From Bacillota bacterium (GTDB taxonomy: Bacteria; Bacillota; Clostridia; Lachnospirales; Lachnospiraceae), in assembly GCA_023437885.1 (NCBI GenBank), contig JAEZFH010000064.1, positions 1 through 11,542 on the forward strand: 11,542 nucleotides of DNA, read 5' to 3'. Below, piece by piece: positions 1 to 6,682 of this stretch. The first letter of the stretch is position 1. Each line of letters starts with the position of its first letter. The notes below the pieces were generated by a model, which saw only the letters and a list, made by a program, of their open reading frames with translations, was not told the DNA's origin and did no database searches. The position numbers and the translations under genes are program-made.

Positions 1-57
1 AAAATCGGCGCGACAGAGAAGGTAAAGCCTTGCTGCTGCGGAGGAAGTATTGTTTGA
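1..57 (+). CDS. 3' end of an unidentified gene with a Cys-rich C-terminus
   Basis: Frame 1 is open from the first base and ends in TGA at 55-57. It encodes 18 residues, KIGATEKVKPCCCGGSIV, so the start and most of the gene lie outside the window. The tail has three adjacent cysteines followed by Gly-Gly, which could be a metal-binding or redox tail, but I do not recognise the family. Such a short open frame at an edge could also occur by chance. The sharp drop to AT-rich sequence right after the stop supports a gene end here. I see no convincing intrinsic terminator after it. Confidence 0.45.
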   Translation, partial: KIGATEKVKPCCCGGSIV

Positions 58-76
58 TTTTCATTTTATTTTATGG

Positions 77-90
77 TAAAAACGTTTCAA
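77..90. promoter_or_regulatory. CG-centred operator-like site (LacI/CcpA type)
   Basis: TAAAAACGTTTCAA holds the perfect 8-bp palindrome AAACGTTT (80-87), centred on CG as in LacI-family operators and cre sites. It matches 11 of 14 positions of the CG-centred site at 8708-8721. It lacks the TG and CA edges of a good cre site. It lies far upstream of the promoter at 251-279, so a direct role there is uncertain. Confidence 0.3.
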
Positions 91-250
91 AGTACTTTTG
101 AGCAAGATATCTTCGTTGGATTGGGATTTATACTAAGCTACAGTATTGCTTTAAGCCCAAAATAAATAAAAATGATAATTACTCTATAAATATCAGAAGT
201 TATATAGTTAAAATGCATAAAATAATTTGATAAAAATGTTTTTATTATTA

Positions 251-279
251 TTGATATCCGATGAGTTTTATTATATAAT
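251..279 (+). promoter_or_regulatory. Sigma-A promoter, probably for the LacI-family gene
   Basis: The -35 TTGATA (251-256) and the -10 TATAAT (274-279) are separated by exactly 17 bp, close to the ideal vegetative promoter. The -10 lies in a perfect 18-bp AT palindrome, TTTTATTATATAATAAAA (266-283). Transcription would start near 286, leaving a leader of about 400 nt before the regulator start at 688. No other convincing promoter is visible between here and 688. Confidence 0.6.
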
Positions 280-281
280 AA

Positions 282-547
282 AAATGCGAGCAGGGTCCAA
301 GCTGTCCGAACTTCAATGATGAGAAGCGGCAGGAGGTCTGGAGCTGCTTGCGTAATATTCCGGATATGTATTTTGCTTCCCGGTATATTACTAAAGTAGG
401 TGAAACCACGGGGGGTATAAACCGAAATAAATGATAATAGCCATCACCAGGCCGGCAAGCACGATACGGATTATTTATGCACTTAAGCGTGCAGGCCGGC
501 CGAAGATGATGGCCATTTTACTGGATACTGGGGTTTTTGTTTTCTGA
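282..547 (+). other. Two short overlapping open frames, possible coding remnants
   Basis: A frame open from 282 to the TGA at 432-434 gives about 50 residues with protein-like composition (CEQGPSCPNF, then IPDMYFASRYITK), but has no ATG. Possible late starts are TTG at 348, with AGGAGG at 331-336, or an in-frame ATG further on. Its stop overlaps an ATG in an ATGA junction (431-434). That ATG opens a 38-codon frame ending at 545-547. I recognise neither product. They may be gene remnants, leader peptides or chance, and the second frame lies across the stem-loop at 440-513, which could alone explain the sequence. Confidence 0.2.
440..513 (+). promoter_or_regulatory. Extended stem-loop with alternative apical pairing
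   Basis: Three stacked helices are visible: GCCATCA (440-446) with TGATGGC (507-513), GGCCGGC (450-456) with GCCGGCC (495-501), and GCACG (459-463) with CGTGC (488-492), around a 24-nt loop. An alternative, TGCAC (478-482) with GTGCA (489-493), would use the same 3' arm and break the third helix. Nineteen base pairs in nested order are unlikely by chance. A cis-acting RNA element or a DNA site are both possible. Confidence 0.45.
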
Positions 548-674
548 GGGAGAGGGCATACTTTTAGGAAGTAGCCATATTATAGTTTGCGATATCATGG
601 CATGCCTTGCAGAACCCGGTCCAGTGCGGCGAATCCGGGAGAATATGTCATGAGGTATGAATTAGGAGAATGTC

Positions 675-680
675 AGGAGA
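675..680 (+). promoter_or_regulatory. Ribosome binding site that sets the start at 688
   Basis: AGGAGA lies 7 nt before the ATG at 688. The upstream in-frame ATG at 670 has AGGAG only 1 nt away (664-668), too close to use. LacI-family proteins also normally begin just before the VTIKDVA motif, as the 688 start gives. Confidence 0.7.
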
Positions 681-687
681 GAGACCG

Positions 688-1686
688 ATGGTAACAATCA
701 AGGATGTGGCAAAGGAAGCCGGAGTAGCAATCTCAACCGTGTCGAATGTGTTGAATAATGTGGATATCGTCAGCGACGAGAAGAAGCAGAAGGTATTGAC
801 AGCGGTGGAGAAACTCAAGTATGTACCGAATATGAACGCCAAATTTTTAAAATCAAATAAGAAGAACACCATAGGCTTGTTTCTTACCAGTATTCAAGGC
901 GATTTTTACCGGATGCTTATCCAGGCGGTTCATATACAATGCAAGCAGAAGGGATATATGCTTAATATCTATATCAGCAATGAGAACACCAGTGATGAGA
1001 TCTACAGCATGATCATCTCCTCGGGGGTAGAAGGGGCCATTGTCCTGAATGAGCGTCTGCATAATGAATATGTGGAGCGAATTGCCATTACCGGAATGCC
1101 CATTGTGTTTATTGACAGAGAATATGCAGGAGCGCGGATGTCCAGTGTGATAATCAACAATTATGAGGGTGCCGCCCTTGCAATGGAATATTTAATCAAG
1201 CAGGGACACCGGCGGATCGGATACATTCACGGGATCGACAATTTTGACGATAAGGCCAGATATCAGGCTTATATAAATATTATGGAGAAGTACAATCTCC
1301 CCATGGAGGACAATCTTCTTCTGCGGGGCTATTTTGAAGAGGCGGTTGCCTACAGCGAGATGCGTGTTCTGCTGTTAAAGGGAACTCCGCTGCCGGATGC
1401 CTTCTTCTGCGCGAATGATGAGATGGCCTGGGGCTGTATTCGCGCCATGTCGGAGTACGGTTATAAGGTGCCGGAGGATGTATGTGTCATCGGCTTTGAT
1501 GATATTATGTTATCCTCCTATTATAATCCGGCATTGACCACCATCCATAGCCCGGTGACAGAGCTGGGCAATGTAAGTGCTGCTGAGCTGCTGCGCCTTA
1601 TGGAGCAGGGAGAAAGCTGTGAGGGAAGAGTGACAAGGCTGTCCCCGAGCCTGGTGATCAGAGATACCTGTAAGGTTAGGATATGA
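688..1686 (+). CDS. LacI/GalR-family transcriptional regulator
   Basis: This 332-residue protein is the usual length for a LacI/GalR repressor. Residues 2-24 (VTIKDVAKEAGVAISTVSN and on) form the helix-turn-helix, with recognition helix STVSNVLN. The hinge follows with YVPNMNAKFL, near the family pattern YxPNxxARxL. IGLFLTS then opens the periplasmic-binding-protein-like effector domain, and GFDD (269-272) and the LTTIHSP segment near the C-terminus are typical. Such proteins bind palindromic operators and release them, or bind them, on sensing a sugar or sugar phosphate. It is the first gene of the cluster and 135 bp ahead of the large phosphorylase, so it probably controls these genes. The effector is unknown; the weak match of the hinge (Lys for Arg) is a common variation. 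Family assignment is firm, target assignment is inference. Confidence 0.93.
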   Translation: MVTIKDVAKEAGVAISTVSNVLNNVDIVSDEKKQKVLTAVEKLKYVPNMNAKFLKSNKKNTIGLFLTSIQGDFYRMLIQAVHIQCKQKGYMLNIYISNENTSDEIYSMIISSGVEGAIVLNERLHNEYVERIAITGMPIVFIDREYAGARMSSVIINNYEGAALAMEYLIKQGHRRIGYIHGIDNFDDKARYQAYINIMEKYNLPMEDNLLLRGYFEEAVAYSEMRVLLLKGTPLPDAFFCANDEMAWGCIRAMSEYGYKVPEDVCVIGFDDIMLSSYYNPALTTIHSPVTELGNVSAAELLRLMEQGESCEGRVTRLSPSLVIRDTCKVRI

Positions 1687-1784
1687 GGGACGGGGCCTTA
1701 ATTTTATAAGAATTTTTAACAAGGGTATTACATGCGAAAGGGGTGCCTGCTTATCTGCTTCATTCCAGGCGGGTGCATCTTTCC

Positions 1785-1805
1785 GTATGCAAGGCCCTTG
1801 CTTAC
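1785..1805. promoter_or_regulatory. 21-bp near-perfect palindrome before the large phosphorylase gene
   Basis: The core is GCAAGG (1789-1794), one central C, then CCTTGC (1796-1801). The arms extend to GTA (1785-1787) and TAC (1803-1805), with a single T/T mismatch. It ends 5 bp before the GGAGGG ribosome site (1811-1816). It may be an operator acting as a roadblock, or an RNA hairpin that affects access to the ribosome site. The centre is not CG, so it is not a textbook LacI operator. No strong promoter is visible in 1687-1821. Confidence 0.45.
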
Positions 1806-1821
1806 TATATGGAGGGTTAAA

Positions 1822-4800
1822 ATGAGCAAATATCAATTAACAGGTGATGTGTATAAAATAACCGACTATGATGAGCTGCCGGCATTTTCGAGCTTTTTAC
1901 CCGGGCTGGCGGGAAAAAAGGGAATACCCCTATGGGTGTATTATACCAACCGGGGACAGGGTGTGAACAGCTTCGGTATTCATCATAAGAATAATGCGAT
2001 CATGGAATTCAATCCGGCAAATACTGCATATGAGAATACTCCGGTCAAGGGCTATCGGACCTTTATCAAATGCAACGGAGTGTTTTTTGAGCCCTTTCGC
2101 GAATATAACAGCAAGGCGCAGAGAAATTTCTATATCCGTAAGAACAGCTTCTGGATTGAGGAAGAGAATAGGGAGCATGGGCTTTTGATCCGGGTTAAGT
2201 ATTTTGTATTGCCGAATAACAGCATCGGAGCTCTGGTGAGAAAGGTTGAAATTGAGAATCTGGGGAAGGAAGAAAAGCAGCTGGAGATCATCGACGGCTT
2301 GCCCAGGATCATCCCTTACGGGATTACCAACGCACAGTATAAGGAGATGTCGAACCTGTTCAAGAGCTGGACAGAGATCAGGAATCTGGAGCAGGATGCC
2401 CCTTATTATACCATGCGTTCCTCCAGCGATGATTCAGCGGAGGTTTCGGAAATCGAAGGAGGCTACTATTATGTCGGTATCCATGAGGGCAGGGTGATGC
2501 CGGTGATCTATGATGCCGAGGCGGTCTTCGATTATGATTCCTCTCTGGTACAGCCGATGTCCTTCTTAAAGTATCCGCTGGCGCAAATGCTTCAGAGGAA
2601 GCAGTGCTTTTATAATAAGGTTCCCTGCGGTTTTACTCCCATAAGCCTTACTCTGGCGGCAGGGGAGCGCAGTCAGTTCCATTCCCTGACTGGTTTTGCC
2701 GGAAGTACCGGCCAATTGAACGCCAAGCTCCGGGAGTTTTGCGCTGAAGATTTCATCTCCGGGAATGAGGCTATGGCAGAAGAGCTGGTGGACCAACTGA
2801 CCGCCGATATCAGGACCCGGACCGGGGTACCGGTATTTGACCAGTATATGGAGCAGAATTATCTGGATAATTTTCTTCGGGGAGGCTATCCCTTTGTATT
2901 CGGCAAGGAGGAGGAGAAATCGGTAGTACATCTTTTCAGCCGCAAGCACGGTGATCCGGAGAGGGACTATAACTTCTTCTCCATCGCCGGTGAATACTAT
3001 TCCCAGGGGAACGGTAACTTCCGGGATGTGAATCAGAACCGAAGAAATGATGTGTTCTTCCATAATGAAATCGGGGATTTTAATGTTAAGACATTTTTTG
3101 AATTAATACAGATAGACGGCTATAATCCGCTGGAGGTACGCCCCTCCACCTTCCGGCTGAAGCCTGAAGGCAGGAAGGATATCGAAGAGCTCCTTAGGGA
3201 GGTTATCCGAAAGGAAGATACCCTCAGGGACAGGGGTTCTGAGGAGGGTGGCATTCGCAGTGGAGTTCCGATCGAGGATTGCAGGGAGCAGACGGATAAA
3301 CTGTGGGGGATATTGAACAAGCCCTATACACCGGGACAGATATCCAACTGTATCGCCAAGCACCATATCATGTTAAACTGCGATGAGGATGAGCTTTTGG
3401 AAAGACTGCTTGCCGCCAGCAGCCAGAATATCGAAGCCGGCTTCGGTGAGGGGTACTGGAGTGATCATTGGGATTATAACATGGATCTGGTGGACAGCTA
3501 TCTGTCCATTTTCCCGGAGAAGAAGGAGCAGCTTCTCTTCTCGGATCACAGCTACCGGTTCTATGACAGTCCGGCCAGAGTGCTTCCCCGCAGTGAGAAG
3601 TACGTTATTACAAAGAAGAATGAAGTAAGACAATACGGGGCCCTGGTCCATGATGAGGAGAAACTGAATCAGGAGGGCTTTGATAAGAAAGGCACCAATT
3701 GGCTGAAAACAAAGCAAGGGGATACTGTCTCAACGACCCTGATGGGAAAGATGATTACCCTGGCGGTCAATAAATTTTCATCCCTGGATCCCTATGGTAT
3801 GGGTGTGGAGATGGAAGGCGGCAAGCCCGGCTGGAATGATGCGATGAACGGCTTGCCGGGACTGTTTGGCAGCGGTATGTCGGAAACCCTGGAGCTGAAG
3901 CGGCTGATATCCTTTATTCATGCGAATGTAGCCCTGGCTGATAAGCTGGAGCTGCCGGAGGAAATCGGCAGCTTCCTGTCTCGGACGGTCCAGGCTCTGA
4001 AGGAAGCCAGAGACTGTGAGTGGTCGGATTATACCTATTGGGACAGAGTAACAACACTGCGGGAGCAGTTCCGGGAGCAGGTTCGCTTTGGAACGGAGGG
4101 GAGCAGCCGCGAAATGGAAACCGGGGAGCTGAAAGTGATCTTCGGGGCCTTCCTGGCCAAGCTGGAAGAGGGAATTCAGAAAGCCTGCGCTTTCGGAAAT
4201 GGTATTGTCCCGACTTATTTTACCTATCATGCCGTCCGGTTCGAACCGGTCCAGGATGAGGAGGGCCGGCCGGTAATCAGCGGTTACGGCTTACCGAAGG
4301 CTGCTGTAAAGGAATTCGAGGTACTACCCCTGCCGGCATTTTTGGAAGGACCGGCAAAGCTGCTGCCTAATCTCAAGCTTAAGTCAGAAGCAGAAGAGCT
4401 GTACCAAAGAGTGCGTGAGAGTGAGCTTTATGACCGCAAGCTTGGAATGTATAAGACCAGTGTTCCCATTGAACATATCTCCATGGAGAACGGGAGAATC
4501 CGCGCTTTTACCCCCGGATGGCTGGAGCGGGAAAGCATCTTCCTCCACATGGAATATAAATATCTGCTTTCCCTGCTGCGCAGCGGCCTGTATGAGCAGT
4601 TCTACCGGGATATCCGCACCGGTATGGTGGTGTTCCGTGATCCGGCGGAATATGGCAGAAGCATCCTGGAGAACTCTTCATTCCTGGCCTCCAGTATGAA
4701 TCCCAACGAAAGTATCCATGGCAGGGGGTATGTGGCACGGCTGACCGGTTCCACGACAGAGGTAATCACCATGTGGATTGAGATGTTCCTGGGAGACCGG

Positions 4801-5085
4801 ATATTCACCTATGAGGACGGTGAACTGAAGCTGCACTTTAATCCTAAGCTGGCAGACTGGATGTTTGACGAAGCGGGCTGTGTAACCTTCACTCTCTTCT
4901 CCAGATGCAAGGTGACCTACCACAATCCAGGCCGTAAGGCTACCTTTGGCACAGAGGCTCCGGCGGTTCAAAGAATTGAATTGATCGATACGAAGGAAAT
5001 AATCATCGGGAATTGTGTATCCGGTACCAGGGCGGAACGGATTCGCAGCGGACAGATACGAGAGATTGCCGTATACCTGGAATAA
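1822..5085 (+). CDS. Large clan GH-Q glycoside phosphorylase (GH94/GH149/GH161 type)
   Basis: A 1087-residue protein. The ATG at 1822 has GGAGGG at 1811-1816; an in-frame ATG at 1732 would add 30 residues read through the palindrome and has no clear ribosome site. An N-terminal beta-sandwich region (about 1-320, with WVYYTNRGQGVNSFG near the start) precedes an (alpha/alpha)6 barrel. Barrel motifs are FRDVNQNRR (400-408), YWSDHWDYN (about 545-553) and PGWNDAMNG, whose Asp673 is the predicted general acid that helps phosphate split the glycosidic bond. The C-terminus is beta-rich. No signal peptide, so cytoplasmic. The length suits long-chain oligoglucan phosphorylases (GH149/GH161 beta-1,3-glucan, or the beta-1,2-oligoglucan type) better than disaccharide phosphorylases near 800-900 residues. 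Product glucose-1-phosphate is expected from the clan. Linkage is not readable from sequence; context favours beta-1,3. Homologues are often labelled cellobiose phosphorylase, which I doubt here. Confidence 0.85.
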   Translation: MSKYQLTGDVYKITDYDELPAFSSFLPGLAGKKGIPLWVYYTNRGQGVNSFGIHHKNNAIMEFNPANTAYENTPVKGYRTFIKCNGVFFEPFREYNSKAQRNFYIRKNSFWIEEENREHGLLIRVKYFVLPNNSIGALVRKVEIENLGKEEKQLEIIDGLPRIIPYGITNAQYKEMSNLFKSWTEIRNLEQDAPYYTMRSSSDDSAEVSEIEGGYYYVGIHEGRVMPVIYDAEAVFDYDSSLVQPMSFLKYPLAQMLQRKQCFYNKVPCGFTPISLTLAAGERSQFHSLTGFAGSTGQLNAKLREFCAEDFISGNEAMAEELVDQLTADIRTRTGVPVFDQYMEQNYLDNFLRGGYPFVFGKEEEKSVVHLFSRKHGDPERDYNFFSIAGEYYSQGNGNFRDVNQNRRNDVFFHNEIGDFNVKTFFELIQIDGYNPLEVRPSTFRLKPEGRKDIEELLREVIRKEDTLRDRGSEEGGIRSGVPIEDCREQTDKLWGILNKPYTPGQISNCIAKHHIMLNCDEDELLERLLAASSQNIEAGFGEGYWSDHWDYNMDLVDSYLSIFPEKKEQLLFSDHSYRFYDSPARVLPRSEKYVITKKNEVRQYGALVHDEEKLNQEGFDKKGTNWLKTKQGDTVSTTLMGKMITLAVNKFSSLDPYGMGVEMEGGKPGWNDAMNGLPGLFGSGMSETLELKRLISFIHANVALADKLELPEEIGSFLSRTVQALKEARDCEWSDYTYWDRVTTLREQFREQVRFGTEGSSREMETGELKVIFGAFLAKLEEGIQKACAFGNGIVPTYFTYHAVRFEPVQDEEGRPVISGYGLPKAAVKEFEVLPLPAFLEGPAKLLPNLKLKSEAEELYQRVRESELYDRKLGMYKTSVPIEHISMENGRIRAFTPGWLERESIFLHMEYKYLLSLLRSGLYEQFYRDIRTGMVVFRDPAEYGRSILENSSFLASSMNPNESIHGRGYVARLTGSTTEVITMWIEMFLGDRIFTYEDGELKLHFNPKLADWMFDEAGCVTFTLFSRCKVTYHNPGRKATFGTEAPAVQRIELIDTKEIIIGNCVSGTRAERIRSGQIREIAVYLE

Positions 5086-5097
5086 GCTCGGAGGGTG

Positions 5098-5111
5098 CAA
5101 GTCAGGACTTG
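5098..5111. promoter_or_regulatory. Perfect inverted repeat between the large phosphorylase and GH30 genes
   Basis: CAAGTC (5098-5103), AG, then GACTTG (5106-5111) starts 13 nt after the upstream stop. No T-run follows, so it is not an intrinsic terminator. The outer bases (GCAAG on the left, CTTG on the right) resemble the palindrome at 1789-1801, so a shared regulator is possible but weak. The remaining spacer (5112-5174) shows no clear promoter, consistent with co-transcription. Confidence 0.3.
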
Positions 5112-5174
5112 GATTTGCTTGGGAATATGCGGCATGTTGAATAGGTAAGGTGCCCTGAGGCGGCAGAGGAAGAT

Positions 5175-5180
5175 GGAGGT
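5175..5180 (+). promoter_or_regulatory. Ribosome binding site that sets the GH30 start
   Basis: GGAGGT lies 7 nt before the ATG at 5188. It overlaps codons 1-3 of the upstream in-frame ATG at 5173, which therefore is unlikely to be the start. Confidence 0.75.
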
Positions 5181-5187
5181 AATTACG

Positions 5188-6516
5188 ATGAAACTAATCA
5201 CGACCTGTTATGAGAATCAAAGGAAAGAAGTTCTGGTACAGAGCTATGAAGCCGTACCGGAGGTAAAAGGAGTAGAGAATCAGGTGGTTAATCTATATCC
5301 GGAGGTAGAGTATCAGACCTTTCTCGGCTTTGGCGGAGCTGTGACGGAAGCGGCCGGCTATGCCTTCTCCAAGCTCACACCGGAGAATCGGGAAAAAGCA
5401 TTGGATCTGTATTTTGGTGAAGAAGGGAACGGCTATCATCTGATGAGAAGCCATATCGACAGTTGTGATTTTTCCCTTGGTGTGTATACTGCAATGGATG
5501 ATTCCGATGATATGAAAATGCAGTCCATGAGGCTGGACCGGGAGGAGCAGTATATTTTTCCCCTGCTCAGAGCGGCACAGGAAAGGGCCGGAGAAGGCTT
5601 TGACCTGATGCTCAGTCCCTGGTCACCGCCGGCCTTTATGAAAACCAATCACAGCCGTACTCATGGAGGAAAATTAAAGGAGGAATTCCGGGAAGCTTGG
5701 GCGGAATATATCTGCAGATACCTGAAGGAATACGAAAAGAAGGGCTTTGCGGTGAACCGCCTGACGATTCAGAATGAGCCTGCAGCGGTTCAGACCTGGG
5801 ATTCCTGTATCTATACTGCTCAGGAAGAGAAGGTGTTTTTACGGGATTTCCTGTATCCGGCACTGGTCCGTCATGGTTTGGGACACCTTAAGCTGAATAT
5901 TTGGGATCATAATAAGGAACGCATGTATGAGAGGGCGAAGGCAATCATTGATGACACGACCGGTCCCATGGTGGACGGGGTGGCCTTCCATTGGTATTCG
6001 GGAGATCATTTCGAGGCAATCGGCCTGACCAGAGAGGCATTCCCCGGCAAAGAGCTGATTTTCACCGAAGGATGCGTGGAATACAGCCGATTTAGTACGG
6101 ACCAATTGAAGAATGCCCAGATGTATGCTCATGATATCCTTGGGAATCTCAATGCAGGTATGACGGGGTTCATTGATTGGAACATCTTCCTGGATGAAAA
6201 GGGAGGACCGAACCATGTGGGAAATTATTGCGATGCACCGATCATGGTTGACACTCAGGCGGGAGAGCTTGACATAAAGCTGTCCTTCGACTATATCGGC
6301 CACTTTAGTAAATATATCAAGCCCGGTGCAAAGCGGATCGGATTGTCAAAGTATACCGCCGATTTAGAGGTGACTGCCTTCAAAAATCCAGATACTACCC
6401 TGGTGCTGGTCGCATTGAACCGGACAGAGAAAAAGCTCCCGGTGGTGATCCGCCTGGGAGGAGAGCTGATTGAATTTGACTTGCCCGGCAGCGCAATCGC
6501 AACAGCCCTGCTATAG
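5188..6516 (+). CDS. GH30 family retaining beta-glycosidase (cytoplasmic)
   Basis: A 442-residue protein. The FLGFGGAVTEAAGYAF segment near residue 50 is the GH30 N-terminal signature, followed by LSPWSPPAFMK. The acid/base is predicted as Glu197 in TIQNEPAA, and the nucleophile as Glu294 in IFTEGCVEYS; both catalytic glutamates are present. The barrel ends around residue 380 and a short beta domain follows (LEVTAFKNPDTTLVLVALN), as in GH30. There is no signal peptide, unlike secreted GH30 glucanases, so it should act on imported oligosaccharides. GH30 includes beta-glucosidases, beta-1,6-glucanases, xylosidases and glucosylceramidases; automatic labels often say glucosylceramidase, which is unlikely as a role here. 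In a beta-1,3-glucan pathway it could remove beta-1,6 branches, but that is inference. It follows the large phosphorylase by 102 bp, probably on the same transcript. Confidence 0.9.
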   Translation: MKLITTCYENQRKEVLVQSYEAVPEVKGVENQVVNLYPEVEYQTFLGFGGAVTEAAGYAFSKLTPENREKALDLYFGEEGNGYHLMRSHIDSCDFSLGVYTAMDDSDDMKMQSMRLDREEQYIFPLLRAAQERAGEGFDLMLSPWSPPAFMKTNHSRTHGGKLKEEFREAWAEYICRYLKEYEKKGFAVNRLTIQNEPAAVQTWDSCIYTAQEEKVFLRDFLYPALVRHGLGHLKLNIWDHNKERMYERAKAIIDDTTGPMVDGVAFHWYSGDHFEAIGLTREAFPGKELIFTEGCVEYSRFSTDQLKNAQMYAHDILGNLNAGMTGFIDWNIFLDEKGGPNHVGNYCDAPIMVDTQAGELDIKLSFDYIGHFSKYIKPGAKRIGLSKYTADLEVTAFKNPDTTLVLVALNRTEKKLPVVIRLGGELIEFDLPGSAIATALL

Positions 6517-6522
6517 CATTTC

Positions 6523-6539
6523 CCGGTGCCAAAAACCGG
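6523..6539 (+). repeat. Small hairpin after the GH30 gene
   Basis: CCGGT (6523-6527) pairs with ACCGG (6535-6539) around a 7-nt loop, 6 nt after the GH30 stop. No T-run follows, so it is at best a weak terminator or a stabilising 3' hairpin. Confidence 0.3.
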
Positions 6540-6582
6540 CTTCCCGGAACATTGTTCTAAGAATGCAACTCCCAACGTAACC

Positions 6583-6611
6583 TTGTAGTAGAAATCAGAA
6601 TAGGATATAAT
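6583..6611 (+). promoter_or_regulatory. Sigma-A promoter for the GH2 gene
   Basis: The -35 TTGTAG (6583-6588) and -10 TATAAT (6606-6611) are 17 bp apart. Transcription would begin near 6618, giving a leader of about 65 nt that contains the palindromes at 6629-6665. This suggests the GH2 gene can be transcribed independently of the GH30 gene. Confidence 0.55.
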
Positions 6612-6628
6612 TAATCTATGATTATGAC

Positions 6629-6665
6629 ATACTTTATTAAAGTATACGTTGCTGGCAGCGTATAC
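6629..6665. promoter_or_regulatory. Two overlapping palindromes in the GH2 leader
   Basis: The first is ATACTTTA (6629-6636), T, TAAAGTAT (6638-6645): perfect, 17 bp. The second, 6642-6665, has arms GTATACG (6642-6648) and CGTATAC (6659-6665) and continues inward (TGC/GCA) with one T/G mismatch. They share GTAT (6642-6645), so as RNA hairpins only one can form fully at a time. As DNA they could be operators just downstream of the transcription start. The second ends 4 bp before the G-rich ribosome site. Confidence 0.5.
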
Positions 6666-6669
6666 CTAT

Positions 6670-6675
6670 GGGGGG
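6670..6675 (+). promoter_or_regulatory. Atypical G-run ribosome binding site of the GH2 gene
   Basis: GGGGGG lies 7 nt before the ATG at 6683 and lacks the A of GGAGG, so pairing to 16S rRNA relies on a G-U contact. The alternative ATG at 6668 overlaps this run and has no site of its own. A weak site next to a hairpin could make translation sensitive to the leader fold. Confidence 0.45.
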
Positions 6676-6682
6676 TGCCTGG

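Larger units (their letters stand above)
286..687 (+). promoter_or_regulatory. Long structured 5' leader of the regulator gene
   Basis: This 400-nt stretch has no convincing gene. It holds a large stem-loop (440-513), a GGCATGCC palindrome (599-606) and a small hairpin with CCCGG (615-619) pairing CCGGG (635-639). A T-rich run at 534-543 follows the large stem but has no tight stem next to it, so a terminator is not clear. It matches no riboswitch consensus I can recall. The extent rests on the promoter call at 251-279. Confidence 0.35.

Noticed and set aside
121..160. Nested TTGGG/CCCAA and ATACT/AGTAT pairing as a terminator of the upstream gene
   Set aside because: The outer helix is only 5 bp with large internal loops, and it is followed by an A-rich and not T-rich run.
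670..687. ATG at 670 as the regulator start
   Set aside because: Its ribosome site is only 1 nt away; the ATG at 688 has correct spacing and matches the family N-terminus.
1732..1821. 30-residue N-terminal extension of the large phosphorylase, superficially like a signal peptide
   Set aside because: It is read across a strong palindrome, has no clear ribosome site, and lacks a proper basic-hydrophobic-cleavage layout; the start at 1822 is well supported.
2566..3063. Long open frames on the minus strand inside the phosphorylase gene
   Set aside because: They are antisense to a well-supported enzyme, have no recognisable motifs and reflect codon bias of the + strand gene; the same holds for the minus-strand frames at 5839-6303, 7679-8254 and 9690-10280.
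3222..3244. CCTCAG/CTGAGG inverted repeat inside the large phosphorylase gene
   Set aside because: Six-base arms with an 11-nt loop are expected by chance in a 3.3-kb gene, and the protein around it gives no clear sign of an insert.
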